The notes below the pieces were generated by a model. That model had not been told where the DNA came from. It ran no database searches and worked only from the letters and a program-made list of their open reading frames with translations. Position numbers and translations under genes: made by a program. From positions 1 to 45,652 of the forward strand of contig CAJODK010000011.1 in NCBI GenBank assembly GCA_905233245.1: DNA of 45,652 bases, written 5' to 3'. Every line of letters starts with the position of its first letter. Position 1 is the first letter of the stretch. Shown here piece after piece: positions 8,060-17,807 of this stretch. Origin of the DNA: an uncultured Prevotella sp. Its GTDB lineage: Bacteria; Bacteroidota; Bacteroidia; Bacteroidales; Bacteroidaceae.

Positions 8060-8068
8060 CAAATAAAA

Positions 8069-8096
8069 GTTGAAAGATGAAGGTTGAAAGTTGAAA
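8069..8096. repeat. Heptamer array upstream of tRNA cluster
   Basis: Four units, GTTGAAA GATGAAG GTTGAAA GTTGAAA, fill the space between the end of the nuclease gene and the tRNA promoter, overlapping the expected -33 region of that promoter. Confidence 0.8.
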
Positions 8097-8108
8097 GTTT
8101 TCTTGGTT

Positions 8109-9116
8109 TTAGCGTTTATTAACTATTTCAAAACGCAAAACGAGGGGTAGATGGTCGCTCACCCCACCCTGATAGAAATTTCCGAGGTAAGTGCGGCGAG
8201 GTCGATGGTCTCCGGCATTGCTCACATCGAGGAGCCATTCATCATCATATATATAGCATTGTTTGGCGGCAATACCAGAAGAGACGAAGATATGATCCAG
8301 ACTCTCCCACTGCTGTTGGAATCTGTATGTACCCACCACTTCCGCAGGATGATACAATCCCACCGCCGATGCCGATGGCTCTGAGAGTCCGGTGGAAAGC
8401 AGCCGAGTGATGCTCCTGTTATGGCTGTAGTCATTGAAGTCGCCCATCACAAGGATATGGGCAGGACTTGAGTTCTCCTGAGCGGAGTGTGAGTGTTGTA
8501 TGGAATCAATCCTGCTCGCCAATATGTCTGCTGCCAGGAGTCGGTATGACTCAGTAGTCCTCTGCCCACCAGCACGACTGGGGAAATGCACCACGAAGAC
8601 ATGCAGCGTATCGTCACCACGAACAGCGAGGTGGGCATACAGTATGTCACGAGTACGGCGCTGTCCCTCCACCTTTGGTATGCGAACGCCCTCACTATGC
8701 AGCATACGACACGTCAGACTGTTATACAAGAGGGCGACATCCACTCCACGGGCATCAGGAGAGTCTGTTATCACGTATCTGTATTCAGCACCTCGCAGCA
8801 TGCTTCTGCGTGTGAGCGTCTGCATCACGCTGTCATTCTCCACCTCCACGAGCCCTACTATATCCGGCAGCCGCCACTCCTCTCCCTTACCACCAGTCTG
8901 CAGTATCACGCGTCCCACGTCATTGACCTTCCTCCAGAACCTGGAGAAAGTCCAGTGGCGCTCTGACTCTGGCAGAAATTCCCTGTCATTCTTCAAAGTA
9001 TCATGACGGATATCAAAAAGATTTTCGCAATTGTAGGAAACGGCTGTGAAGGTTTGTGAATGCAAACCTAACGTCAACGATAATGTTAACCCAAACAATA
9101 AAAGGTGTTTCTTCAT
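8109..9116 (-). CDS. Secreted endonuclease/exonuclease/phosphatase-family protein
   Basis: A 335-residue EEP-fold metal-dependent hydrolase. Hallmarks are the N-terminal NCENLFD (metal-binding Asn/Glu), HFPSRAGG (His), GDFND near residue 215 (Asp/Asn) and the terminal SDHLPLV. The start MKKHLLLFGLTLSLTLG is a signal peptide, so the protein acts in the periplasm or outside. Substrate (nucleic acid, phospholipid or other phosphodiester) is not defined by sequence. It sits 7 nt after trkH at the end of the asd-dxs-trkA-trkH run, and the link to potassium uptake is positional only. Confidence 0.87.
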   Translation of the reverse strand: MKKHLLLFGLTLSLTLGLHSQTFTAVSYNCENLFDIRHDTLKNDREFLPESERHWTFSRFWRKVNDVGRVILQTGGKGEEWRLPDIVGLVEVENDSVMQTLTRRSMLRGAEYRYVITDSPDARGVDVALLYNSLTCRMLHSEGVRIPKVEGQRRTRDILYAHLAVRGDDTLHVFVVHFPSRAGGQRTTESYRLLAADILASRIDSIQHSHSAQENSSPAHILVMGDFNDYSHNRSITRLLSTGLSEPSASAVGLYHPAEVVGTYRFQQQWESLDHIFVSSGIAAKQCYIYDDEWLLDVSNAGDHRPRRTYLGNFYQGGVSDHLPLVLRFEIVNKR

Positions 9117-9123
9117 GGGGAGG

Positions 9124-10581
9124 CTAACGGTCTTTCCAGAATGTAGGCGTAAATATGATGAGCACGGAAAATATCTCCAGACGTCCCATCAGCATTAGAA
9201 TGGAACAAACCCACTTGGAGAAATCCGACAGTTCGTTCCACGACATCATCGGTCCTATCTCCAGTCCCAGCGTTGGTCCCACATTGCTGAGCGTAGAGAT
9301 AGTGATAGTTAGAGCATTTACATTGTCTATGCCTGATGCTATCATAATAAAGGCGCAGAGCAGACAGAGCAGCATATATACTGCCACGAAAGCCAGTAGC
9401 GTCACTCGTCGCTGCATTGGCACATTGATACCTGCAAAGCGCAGTGGCAGAACGGCCTTCGGGTGCAGCATCTGCTTAAACTCGTTAGCTATCACCTTGA
9501 CTACCATCACACATCTCACACACTTGAAACCTCCCGACGTACTACCTGCACATGCTCCCATAAACATACATACAGCCAGGATAATCCACGTAAAGTGAGG
9601 CCACAGAGCGGCATTGTCATTGAGCAGTCCTGTGGTGGTGATGAATGACACTACCTGATAGAGTCCGCATCGTATCGACCTCTCCAGTTCGTAGTTATTG
9701 CTGACGTACAGAGTAGAAGCGATAATTATGGTGAATAACAGGACTATGAGGCAATAAAACTTAAACTCCGAATTGGCAAAGAAATTCCTGAAATCTCCCT
9801 TGATAAAAGCACGGTACAGGAGAATATAGTTGATACCAGAAAGGAAGCAGAACAACGTAGAGACATACTCCAGCGCCGGCGACTGGAAGAATTCTATGCT
9901 GTCATTATGAGTAGCGAAACCACCCGTAGCGATAGTTGTCATTGCGTAGTTGACGCTATCAAACCATCCCATGCCAAGCAGTTTGTAGGAAGCAAAACAT
10001 GCCAGGCTCAGCGTCAGGAATATAGCCCATATAGACTTAGCCGAGGTGGAGAGTTTTGGATGCAGCTTCGACTTTATAGGTCCCGTTGCCTCTGCTGCGA
10101 ATACCTTCACCGAACCTCCCACCATGGACGGCAGCACGGCGATAGTGAAGAATACTATTCCAAGACCTCCTATCCACTGTGTAAAAGAACGCCAGAACAG
10201 TATGCCGTGAGGCAATGACTCTACATCATCAAGTATCGTGGCGCCCGTCGTGGTAAATCCTGATATCGTCTCAAAGTAAGCGTTGGTGAAGTTAGGGATA
10301 TAACCGCCAAGCATGAATGGCAGCGAACCAAACAGGCTAAACACGCTCCATGACAAGGTCACCACCAGGAATGCATCCTTACGGCTCATGTTATTGTCGG
10401 CCCTCATTCCCCTATAATGCAACCACAGTCCCATAGCGAGTGTTATGGCTATGGACAGGGCAAACGGCAGGGTGTCATTCTCTGCGTATATAAAGGTCAC
10501 GCCGAGACACACCATCATGAACATTGACTCCAGCATGAGCAATGAACCCAGTATCTTGGATATGAGAAGCCAGTTTATCAT
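9124..10581 (-). CDS. trkH: Trk potassium uptake protein, membrane subunit
   Basis: The 485-residue TrkH/TrkG channel subunit has multiple hydrophobic segments and four pore-loop motifs ending in glycine, for example SGFTTTGAT near residue 107, IATGGFATH near 217, TTTGLLND near 315 and the last near ISTLSNVGPT about 435. It imports K+ with the cytoplasmic NAD-binding TrkA subunit, encoded immediately upstream. The trkA stop and trkH start share one base (TGATG), a coupled arrangement that fits subunit stoichiometry. Confidence 0.95.
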   Translation of the reverse strand: MINWLLISKILGSLLMLESMFMMVCLGVTFIYAENDTLPFALSIAITLAMGLWLHYRGMRADNNMSRKDAFLVVTLSWSVFSLFGSLPFMLGGYIPNFTNAYFETISGFTTTGATILDDVESLPHGILFWRSFTQWIGGLGIVFFTIAVLPSMVGGSVKVFAAEATGPIKSKLHPKLSTSAKSIWAIFLTLSLACFASYKLLGMGWFDSVNYAMTTIATGGFATHNDSIEFFQSPALEYVSTLFCFLSGINYILLYRAFIKGDFRNFFANSEFKFYCLIVLLFTIIIASTLYVSNNYELERSIRCGLYQVVSFITTTGLLNDNAALWPHFTWIILAVCMFMGACAGSTSGGFKCVRCVMVVKVIANEFKQMLHPKAVLPLRFAGINVPMQRRVTLLAFVAVYMLLCLLCAFIMIASGIDNVNALTITISTLSNVGPTLGLEIGPMMSWNELSDFSKWVCSILMLMGRLEIFSVLIIFTPTFWKDR

Positions 10582-11927
10582 CAGCCAAACAGTTTCTCTA
10601 TGCGCTTCATGTCTGTCTCGTGACAGAACACCACTACTATATCGCCCTCCAGTATCTGCGTACCGCCAGTCACGAGCATTCCCTCGCCCTGACGCACCAG
10701 CCCTCCTATGGTACAGCCCTTAGGCAGCGTCACTTCATATATCTTCTTCTTGGTTACAGGGGCTCCATGCTGCACGGTGAATTCCGCCACATCAGCCTTT
10801 GCCTGCATCAGGAATCTTATGTTTGTCGCACTTCCCTTGAGCATCATCTGGTAGATATGTGCCGCCGTAATGGCTTTCTTATTGATGATGGTACCGATGT
10901 CCAGACTCTCTGCCATATCGATATAGTCCACATTCTCCACCACAGCAACCGTCTTGCGCACTCCGTGGCGTTTCGCAGTCAGGCATGCCAGTATATTCGT
11001 CTCGCTATTGCCCGTCAGAGCCACGAAAGCCTGAGTATTCCTTATTCCCTCCTCCAGCAGCAGGGACGTGTCACGTGCATCACCATTGATTACCAGTTCG
11101 CCCTTGCCAGGCAGCAGTTCGTTGAGTTTCTCGCAGCGTGCGGGGTCTATCTCTATTATCTTCGTATGCAGGTATTCCGGCATCTTGTGCACGGTGCGCA
11201 GGGCACATTTTCCGCCACCCATTATCATCACGTTGCTCACGTCCGTGTAGTCCTCCTTGCCCACCATCTGCCTTACGTACGGTATGTATTCCGGTGTGGT
11301 CATGAAGTACGTCATGTCGTAGAGTTTCAGCACGTCATTACCGCCAGGTATAATGGTCTCGTTGCCTCGCTTGATGGCCACCACGTGATATGGCTCTTGT
11401 GCGCCGCACACTTCCTTCAGCGGACGATTGAGTATCTGGCAGTTCTCTCTCAGTTTGATGCCCAGCATCACGAGTTTGCCGTCATGCACATCCCATCGCT
11501 GTCTTACCCACGACATCTTCAGGCCGTTGATGATATCCTGTGCTGCCAGCATCTCCGGGTATATGACGGAGTCTATGCCCATTTTCCTGAGCGTCTCCTC
11601 ATTCTTCGCTGAGGCATATTCATAGTCCTCCACCTTCGCCACCGTCTGCTTGGCTCCCAGAGCCTTTGCCAGGCCGCAGGCACACATATTCACCTCCTGA
11701 TCGTTGGTCACGGCTATGAATAGGTCTGCATCCTCAGTATTGACTGCCTTCAGCGCCTTGATACTGATGGGTGACGCCTCGATTGCGAGGATGTCGAGGT
11801 TCTGGTTGATATCCTCTATTGCCTCAGCGCTCTCGTCTATGATGGTTATGTCTTCACTGTTACCTCTGCTGAGCAAAGTGGCGAGATAACAGCCCACATC
11901 CTGTGCACCTGCTATGATTATCTTCAT
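10581..11927 (-). CDS. trkA: Trk system potassium uptake protein, NAD-binding regulatory subunit
   Basis: The 448-residue peripheral protein gates TrkH in response to nucleotides. It has two tandem RCK modules: N-terminal Rossmann MKIIIAGAQDVGCYLATLL with an RCK_C about residues 145-220, and a second Rossmann starting NVMIMGGGKCALR near residue 232 followed by an RCK_C near 370-448. Length matches E. coli-type TrkA. It starts 4 nt after dxs and is coupled to trkH. Confidence 0.95.
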   Translation of the reverse strand: MKIIIAGAQDVGCYLATLLSRGNSEDITIIDESAEAIEDINQNLDILAIEASPISIKALKAVNTEDADLFIAVTNDQEVNMCACGLAKALGAKQTVAKVEDYEYASAKNEETLRKMGIDSVIYPEMLAAQDIINGLKMSWVRQRWDVHDGKLVMLGIKLRENCQILNRPLKEVCGAQEPYHVVAIKRGNETIIPGGNDVLKLYDMTYFMTTPEYIPYVRQMVGKEDYTDVSNVMIMGGGKCALRTVHKMPEYLHTKIIEIDPARCEKLNELLPGKGELVINGDARDTSLLLEEGIRNTQAFVALTGNSETNILACLTAKRHGVRKTVAVVENVDYIDMAESLDIGTIINKKAITAAHIYQMMLKGSATNIRFLMQAKADVAEFTVQHGAPVTKKKIYEVTLPKGCTIGGLVRQGEGMLVTGGTQILEGDIVVVFCHETDMKRIEKLFG

Positions 11928-11931
11928 ATCT

Positions 11932-13854
11932 TCAACTTTTGAACCTTTGAACCCTTTCTCTTATCGCTTCAGCGATGGATTCTGCGTCTATTCCTACCAT
12001 GTGCTGCAATTGGCTCACAGTACCATGTTCTACGAATTCCTCCGAAGGCATACCAAGTCGTAACACTCGCGGAGTCAATCCGTTATCTGCGAAGTATTCA
12101 AGTACTGCCGAACCCAGTCCGCCATCCTTTACGCCATCCTCTACGGTGATGACATATCTGCACTTCTCGCCCACCTTCTGGAGTATCTCCGTATCGATAG
12201 GCTTCAGGTATCTCATGTCGTAGTGCACCACCTGCTTTCGTTCGTCTTCCGTCAGCATCGCAATGGCATTCTGCACGTTATTTCCCACCGTACCGATAGA
12301 CAGCACCGCCAACTGTAAATTGTCAATTGTCAATTGTAGATTGCCAACTCTCCTTCCCTTCCCCACTTCCAGTTTCTCCAGCGGGCAGCGCCAGTCCGTC
12401 ATCACGCCTCTGCCTCTTGGGTAGCGTATGGCCACTGGTCCCTGGTCGGGCAGTTGGGCTGTGTACATCATGTTGCGCAGTTCGTGCTCATCCATCGGAG
12501 CGCAGATGGTCAGGTTTGGTATCGGTCTCAGCGCTGCCATGTCAAAGGCTCCGTGGTGCGTGCTGCCGTCCTCGCCTACTATGCCAGCCCTGTCAAAACA
12601 GAAGATGACATTCTGCCGTGCTATCGCTACGTCGTGTATTATATTATCGTAAGCTCTCTGGGCGAAGGCGCTGTAGATATTGCAGAATGGCACAAGACCT
12701 TCCTTTGCCATGCCAGCAGAGAAAGTCACGGCATGTCCCTCCGCTATCCCCACGTCAAAGGTTCTCTCGGGCATCACGCTCATCATCTTGTTCAGGGAGC
12801 ATCCCGTAGGCATCGCAGGCGTGACGCCTACTATCTTGTCGTTAGCCTTGGCTAGTTCTACGATTGTTTCACCGAAAACGTCCTGATACTTCGGAGGCTG
12901 GTTGCTGGCCTGCTCCGTCTTGCGCTCGCCAGTCTCAGGGTCAAACTTTCCTGGGGCGTGCCACACCGTTGCTGATTCCTCGGCGGGCTTGTATCCCTTG
13001 CCCTTCAGGGTATGTATATGGAGCAGTTTGGGACCTTTCATCTGCTTCAGCTGCCTCAGCACCCTCACCATCTCCTTCACGTCATTTCCGTCCACGGGAC
13101 CGAAATAGCGTATATCCATACCCTCGAAGATATTGGCCTGCGGTGCCAGCGCTGACTTCAGCGCATTACCCAGTCGGATGGTCTTCTTTCTCGTACTCTC
13201 ATCCAGCCATCCTCTCTGCTTCATCCACACACCTATCTTGTTGCGCCATTTGTTGTATGACTCATTGGTGTTGAGCGACAGCAGGTATTGCTTCATGCCA
13301 CCCACGCTGCGGTCTATGGACATATTGTTGTCATTGAGGATGATGAGCAGGTCATTTGGCGATGACGACACGTTGTTGAGGCCTTCGAAAGCCAGTCCTC
13401 CGCTCATCGCACCATCGCCTATCACCGCCACCACATGACGGTCTTTCCCCTCCAGTTTGTCTGCCACCGCCATACCCAGCGCAGCGCTGATGCTGTTTGA
13501 GGCATGGCCGCAGGTGAAGGAGTCATATTCGCTCTCCTGCGGACAGGGGAATGGATGCAGTCCGCCCAGCGTTCTGTTGGTGTGGAATGTCTCTCGCCTG
13601 CCTGTCAGTATCTTGTGGCCGTAAGCCTGATGTCCCACGTCCCATACTATGCGGTCTTCGGGCGTGTTATAGACGTAGTGCAGGGCCACCGTGAGTTCCA
13701 CGGCACCCAGACTGGAGGCGAGATGTCCTGGATTGACCGACAACTCCCGTACGATGTCGTCTCTCAGTTCAGAACAAACATCCGGCAGCACCTCCATACT
13801 CAGTTGTCGGAGGTCTGTCGGATATACTATCTTATTTAGGTATTTATACTCCAA
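11932..13854 (-). CDS. dxs: 1-deoxy-D-xylulose-5-phosphate synthase
   Basis: First enzyme of the MEP isoprenoid pathway, condensing pyruvate and glyceraldehyde-3-phosphate with thiamine diphosphate. In the 640-residue protein the ThDP motif [16 protein letters not shown] lies near residue 150, the pyrimidine-binding domain spans about 325-490 and a C-terminal transketolase domain about 515-635. A heptamer array encodes [12 protein letters not shown] near residue 508, in the linker before the C-terminal domain. The last codons (QRFKS) and the stop come from another short repeat. The start overlaps the asd stop by 11 nt. ispH of the same pathway lies at 35985. Confidence 0.95.
   Translation of the reverse strand: MEYKYLNKIVYPTDLRQLSMEVLPDVCSELRDDIVRELSVNPGHLASSLGAVELTVALHYVYNTPEDRIVWDVGHQAYGHKILTGRRETFHTNRTLGGLHPFPCPQESEYDSFTCGHASNSISAALGMAVADKLEGKDRHVVAVIGDGAMSGGLAFEGLNNVSSSPNDLLIILNDNNMSIDRSVGGMKQYLLSLNTNESYNKWRNKIGVWMKQRGWLDESTRKKTIRLGNALKSALAPQANIFEGMDIRYFGPVDGNDVKEMVRVLRQLKQMKGPKLLHIHTLKGKGYKPAEESATVWHAPGKFDPETGERKTEQASNQPPKYQDVFGETIVELAKANDKIVGVTPAMPTGCSLNKMMSVMPERTFDVGIAEGHAVTFSAGMAKEGLVPFCNIYSAFAQRAYDNIIHDVAIARQNVIFCFDRAGIVGEDGSTHHGAFDMAALRPIPNLTICAPMDEHELRNMMYTAQLPDQGPVAIRYPRGRGVMTDWRCPLEKLEVGKGRRVGNLQLTIDNLQLAVLSIGTVGNNVQNAIAMLTEDERKQVVHYDMRYLKPIDTEILQKVGEKCRYVITVEDGVKDGGLGSAVLEYFADNGLTPRVLRLGMPSEEFVEHGTVSQLQHMVGIDAESIAEAIRERVQRFKS
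12311..12345. repeat. Heptamer array inside dxs
   Basis: Five units, AACTGTA AATTGTC AATTGTC AATTGTA GATTGCC, with exact period 7. They are in frame and encode the interdomain segment [12 protein letters not shown] of the synthase. Confidence 0.85.
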
Positions 13855-14905
13855 CGTTACCTACCTTAATCAGATATTCTGCTATCTGAACGGCGTTAAG
13901 CGCAGCGCCCTTCTTTATCTGGTCACCAGAGAGCCAGAATGTCAGGCCATTATCGCAAGAGAGGTCTTCGCGCACACGGCCTACATAGACATCATCCTTG
14001 CCGGCGGTGTAGAGAGGCATTGGGTAAGGCAGACCTTCCATCGTCTCCTTCGCAGCGTCCGTATTTGCCTTGGCGCCCACCTTCTTTGGGTCGTCGATGA
14101 GCGTCACGCCCTCTGCGTTGCGCAGAGCCTCCTGTGCTGCCTCTACCGTGATAGGCTTCTCAGTCTCGATCCACACAGCCTCAGAGTGAGCTCTCAGCGA
14201 TGAGATGCGTACACACATAGCAGAGCAACGGGCATCGGTATGCATTATCTTCTTTGTCTCGTTGAACATCTTCATCTCCTCCTTCGTATAGCCATTATCC
14301 TGGAATACGTCTATCTGAGGAATCACGTTGTAAGCCAACTGATAAGCAAACTTATTTACGGTAGGCTCCTGGTCGTTTGCCAGCTCCTTGTACTGCTGCT
14401 GCAGTTCTGCCATAGCAGCTGCGCCGGCACCAGATGCTGACTGGTATGAAGCCACGTGTATGCGCTTGATGTGAGAGAGCTTCTCCAGTGGCTGCAGGCA
14501 TACCACCATCATGATGGTCGTACAGTTAGGATTGGCGATGATGCAGCGGGGACGGTTCAGCGCATCCTCTGCGTTACACTCCGGTACTACCAATGGCACG
14601 TCAGCATCCATGCGGAAAGCGCTGGAGTTGTCTATCATTACTGCGCCATACTTTGTGATATCCTCGCAGAATTCCTTTGACGTACCTGCACCTGCTGAGG
14701 TGAATGCGATATCCACGCCCTTGAAGTCATCGTTATGCTGCAGGAGTTTTACCTCGTACTCCTTCCCGCGGAAGGTGTATTTCTTTCCTGCAGAACGCTG
14801 CGAACCGAACAGCACCAGTTCGTCAATAGGGAAATTTCTCTCATCCAGTACTCTCAGGAACTCCTGTCCCACTGCGCCTGAGGCGCCCACAATAGCTACT
14901 TTCAT
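13844..14905 (-). CDS. asd: Aspartate-semialdehyde dehydrogenase
   Basis: Reduces aspartyl-4-phosphate to aspartate semialdehyde with NADPH, toward lysine/diaminopimelate, threonine and methionine. The 353-residue protein has the NADP motif [14 protein letters not shown] at the N-terminus, the catalytic cysteine in NPNCTT near residue 127, and [14 protein letters not shown] near 160. A conserved active-site His is plausible in [11 protein letters not shown] near residue 240. It is first in the asd-dxs-trkA-trkH-nuclease run and has a clear promoter. Confidence 0.94.
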   Translation of the reverse strand: MKVAIVGASGAVGQEFLRVLDERNFPIDELVLFGSQRSAGKKYTFRGKEYEVKLLQHNDDFKGVDIAFTSAGAGTSKEFCEDITKYGAVMIDNSSAFRMDADVPLVVPECNAEDALNRPRCIIANPNCTTIMMVVCLQPLEKLSHIKRIHVASYQSASGAGAAAMAELQQQYKELANDQEPTVNKFAYQLAYNVIPQIDVFQDNGYTKEEMKMFNETKKIMHTDARCSAMCVRISSLRAHSEAVWIETEKPITVEAAQEALRNAEGVTLIDDPKKVGAKANTDAAKETMEGLPYPMPLYTAGKDDVYVGRVREDLSCDNGLTFWLSGDQIKKGAALNAVQIAEYLIKVGNVGV

Positions 14906-14951
14906 CTTGTTATTTTTGTATTTGTTTTTGTTTTTATCATTATTTTGGGTG

Positions 14952-14983
14952 CAAAATTACAAAAAAAGAATAAAACTAACAAA
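14952..14983 (-). promoter_or_regulatory. Promoter of asd operon
   Basis: The minus strand has TTTG (14983-14980), 20 nt, TAATTTTG (14959-14952), a full consensus match. The leader before ATG 14905 is about 40 nt. Confidence 0.75.
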
Positions 14984-15009
14984 CTTTCAACTTTCAACTT
15001 TCAACTTTC
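14982..15009. repeat. Heptamer array between divergent promoters of asd and the antiporter
   Basis: Four identical AACTTTC units lie exactly between the asd -33 box (which touches the first unit) and the rightward -7 box at 15022. Confidence 0.85.
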
Positions 15010-15021
15010 AACTAAATTTAC

Positions 15022-15029
15022 TACCTTTG
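15022..15029 (+). promoter_or_regulatory. -7 element of antiporter gene with very short leader
   Basis: TACCTTTG ends only 10 nt before ATG 15040, so the mRNA would have a leader of about 5 nt and no ribosome binding site. The expected -33 position lies in the AACTTTC array and lacks TTTG. Confidence 0.55.
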
Positions 15030-15039
15030 CACTCAATAT

Positions 15040-17169
15040 ATGTACTCTTACCTACCCATAAGCAGTCCGACGATAGCATTTTTCGTAGTGCTTCTCATCA
15101 TCCTCGTAGCTCCCATCGTTATGAGCAAACTGCGTATCCCCCACATCATCGGCATGGTGCTGGCGGGTATTTTCATCGGTAAGTACGGGTTCAATATCCT
15201 GGAGCGCGACTCCTCCTTCGAACTCTTCGGGCGCGTCGGTCTGCTCTATATCATCTTCCTCGCAGGACTGGAGATGGACCTTGAGGGCCTGCGCAAGAAT
15301 CTGCGCAAGGTGGGTGTCTTCGGTCTCCTTACCTTCCTCGTTCCCTTCATCATCACCTATCTGGCGGGCGTCACCCTCCTCCACTATCATCCTCTGTCAG
15401 CCCTGCTGCTGTCGTGTATCATGGCGTCCAACACGCTCATAGCCTACCCCATCGTGGCACGCTACGGCCTGCAGAAGCATAATGTCACCACCCTCTCCGT
15501 AGGAGCCTCCATGCTGTCGCTCTTCGCCGCACTGGTGGTTGTCACCGCCATAGCAGGAGCCATCGGTCAGAGTGGCGATGAGTGGTACTTCTGGCCCCTC
15601 TTCGTGGTGAAGATAGCGCTCTACTGCGCCGCGATGTTCTACATCATCCCCCATCTCACCCGTTGGTTTCTCCGCCGATACAGCGATGCCGTGATGCAGT
15701 ACATCTTCGTGCTCTCCATGATGTTCATGAGTGCCGCTTTCTGCGAACTCATCGGGCTGGAGGGCGTACTCGGCGCCTTCCTCAGCGGCCTTATCCTCAA
15801 TCGCTTCATCCCCATCATGTCGCCCCTGATGAATCGCATAGAGTTCATCGGCAATGCCCTTTTCATCCCCTACTTCCTTATCGGCGTTGGCATGCTCATC
15901 AATGTGGGACTGCTCCATAATGCCAACGTGCTCCTCATCGTCCTTGTCATCGTGGTGGTAGGCACCCTGGGCAAGGCACTCGCCGCCTATATCTCTTGCA
16001 TCACCTTCCGCATGTCGTGGCTGGAGGGCCACATGATGTTCGGCCTCACCTCAGCCCATGCAGCAGGCGGTATCGCGATGGCTATGATAGGTGTGCGCTC
16101 CATGCTGCCCGACGGCAGCGGACCCCTCGCCGACGATGTGATGCTCAATGGCGTCGTCACCATGATACTCGTCACCTGCATCATTTCAACCATTACTACA
16201 GAGAATACCGCTAAGTCTTTGGTACTCAAGAAGGAAAGAATTCGTATGGAGAGCGATAGCGAGGACGATGACACCTTCGACGACGAGAAGATACTCATCC
16301 CCGTCAAGTACCCCGAGACCTGCGACACCCTGATGCACCTCGCCATCATGATGCGCAATCAGCAGCTCAATCGCGGACTCATAGCCCTCAATGTGGTCTA
16401 TGATGATAATGACGCCGAGACCAATCAGCGTCGCGGTCAGCAACTGCTGGAGCATGTCACCCAGACCGCCAATGCCGCTGACGTAAGGATACAGACGCAG
16501 GTGCGCCTCGCCACCAATATCGCCAACGGCATCCGCCACGCCTTCATGGAGTACGACTGCTCCGAGATAATCCTCGGCCTGCACATCCACAACAATTCCG
16601 ACCGCATCTTCTGGGGAGAGTTTGCCCAGAGCGTCTTCAATAATCTGTCCAGGCAGATAATCATCGCCCGTTGTGCCCAGCCCTTCGAGACTCTACGCGC
16701 CATACAGGTCGTAGTGCCCTCTAGAGCCGAGTACGAACCGGGGTTCTATCGCTGGCTGGAGCGTCTCTCGCGCCTTGCCAAGGCACTGGAGTGCCGCATC
16801 GTCTTCCATGCCACCGCTGCCACCACTGAGCTCATCCGTCAGTATGTGGAGCACCGCCACTCCAATGTGCGTGCCGAGTACGTCGAGATGCCTAAGTGGG
16901 TAGGCCTCATAGACGTCGCCGAGCAGACCCCCGAGGACAATATCCTCGTCATCATCACCGCCCGTCAGGGCACCGTCTCCTACAAGGCAGCCATCGACCG
17001 TCTCCCCGAGGAACTCACCGCGCACTACCACGGTCAGAATCTCATGATTATCTTCCCCGACCAGTATGGTCCTGCCCCTGAGACTCTCACCTTCACCTCC
17101 ATCCAGCACCGCGAGCAGATTTCCGCTTACGAGACCCTCCGCCGCTGGCTCCTGCGCCTGCGCCGCTAA
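15040..17169 (+). CDS. CPA2-family cation/proton antiporter with USP-like domains
   Basis: Residues 1 to about 385 form a KefB/NapA-like membrane domain of 12 or so helices. It includes LAGLEMDLEGLRKN near residue 75, NTLIAYPIV near 131 and SAHAAGGIAMAMIG near 337. After a charged linker (ESDSEDDDTFDDEK) two universal-stress-protein-like alpha/beta domains fill the cytoplasmic half to residue 709. Such proteins exchange Na+ or K+ for H+; the transported ion cannot be assigned, and no Rossmann KTN domain of KefB/C is seen. It is monocistronic and divergent from asd. An additional in-frame start upstream is not seen, so ATG 15040 stands despite the lack of a ribosome binding site. Confidence 0.88.
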   Translation: MYSYLPISSPTIAFFVVLLIILVAPIVMSKLRIPHIIGMVLAGIFIGKYGFNILERDSSFELFGRVGLLYIIFLAGLEMDLEGLRKNLRKVGVFGLLTFLVPFIITYLAGVTLLHYHPLSALLLSCIMASNTLIAYPIVARYGLQKHNVTTLSVGASMLSLFAALVVVTAIAGAIGQSGDEWYFWPLFVVKIALYCAAMFYIIPHLTRWFLRRYSDAVMQYIFVLSMMFMSAAFCELIGLEGVLGAFLSGLILNRFIPIMSPLMNRIEFIGNALFIPYFLIGVGMLINVGLLHNANVLLIVLVIVVVGTLGKALAAYISCITFRMSWLEGHMMFGLTSAHAAGGIAMAMIGVRSMLPDGSGPLADDVMLNGVVTMILVTCIISTITTENTAKSLVLKKERIRMESDSEDDDTFDDEKILIPVKYPETCDTLMHLAIMMRNQQLNRGLIALNVVYDDNDAETNQRRGQQLLEHVTQTANAADVRIQTQVRLATNIANGIRHAFMEYDCSEIILGLHIHNNSDRIFWGEFAQSVFNNLSRQIIIARCAQPFETLRAIQVVVPSRAEYEPGFYRWLERLSRLAKALECRIVFHATAATTELIRQYVEHRHSNVRAEYVEMPKWVGLIDVAEQTPEDNILVIITARQGTVSYKAAIDRLPEELTAHYHGQNLMIIFPDQYGPAPETLTFTSIQHREQISAYETLRRWLLRLRR

Positions 17170-17226
17170 CGAAAAAAAGTAACCAGAGCACCCCATCAAT
17201 CTGCTAAAGAAACTCATATTCCATGA

Positions 17227-17496
17227 CCGACCGCAAGGTTTGTCAGGGAATTATCTTTTTCTTCTGTAGCCGAGATACGTACCAAACTGACCATCTACGG
17301 CTCACTGAAGAAGGAGATAGACTCACGCCGTCTGGGCGCCATACTCAAGCGTCAGGGCTATACACCCAAGCGCAATGGACATACCAGAGCTCGCGGATAC
17401 ATCGTGCGTGAGCGTACTGAGATTGAGATACAGGAACTTCGCAATCCTGAGAACGCCCATGCGGACATTGCAGACGTTGAGGACATCAATTCCTAA
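17227..17496 (+). pseudogene. C-terminal remnant of a VapE/DUF3874-like mobile-element gene
   Basis: Codons in one frame from 17227 to TAA 17496 give about 89 residues with no start codon and an in-frame TGA just before. The sequence includes IRTKLTIYGSLKKEIDSRR, LGAILKRQGYTPKRNG and ARGYIVRER. This resembles the C-terminal DNA-binding end of virulence-associated E / DUF3874-type primase-helicase proteins carried on Bacteroidota mobile elements. The assignment is from memory of the family pattern. The last residues ADIADV come from a 9-bp repeat. The rest of the gene is missing, so this is a relic, probably of an old insertion near the tRNA. Confidence 0.5.
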
Positions 17497-17584
17497 GAGT
17501 ATATAAATATATAATATAACACACACAACTATATTAATATATAAATTATAAGTCTATAAAACTAATGTCCGCAATGTCCGCATG
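17458..17584. repeat. 14-bp inverted repeat around the end of the VapE-like relic
   Basis: CATGCGGACATTGC at 17458-17471 recurs inverted as GCAATGTCCGCATG at 17571-17584, about 100 bp apart. The inverted side contains two tandem 9-mers AATGTCCGC. The bases between are AT-rich (17497-17565) with no gene seen. Confidence 0.7.
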
Positions 17585-17639
17585 CTCCAGCATACACGCC
17601 ACCCCACCCTCTGTACTCACTTAGCCGCCATCCGTAGGG

Positions 17640-17667
17640 GCTTAGCACTCGCGTCTGGGTGCTAAGC
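17640..17667. repeat. Hairpin in the non-coding island
   Basis: GCTTAGCAC (17640-17648) pairs with GTGCTAAGC (17659-17667) across a 10-nt loop. It is not followed by a T-run, so a terminator is not supported. The stretch 17670-17800 around it shows no gene. Confidence 0.6.
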
Positions 17668-17807
17668 TTCCGCAGGTGGACGCTATGCCGCTATAAGGTT
17701 GAAATAATATTTGAATATTTTAACACTAAAACGTTGAAAATAAGTTGGTTAAAATTTGCGTATACTGGCGGAGCACACAAAGCCTACGCCTACGCCGTAA
17801 GGCTTTG

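Noticed and set aside
11931..11956. Heptamer array between dxs and trkA
   Set aside because: The repeats there (TTGAACC-like) have period 8, so I did not count it with the period-7 family.
15052..16032. Acidic antisense frames opposite the antiporter
   Set aside because: They mirror a clear membrane protein gene and have no start signals or domains.
17223..17411. An ATG-started frame MTDRKVCQG in the island after the antiporter
   Set aside because: It overlaps the VapE-like relic in another frame; the relic frame has the recognisable pattern and this one has none.
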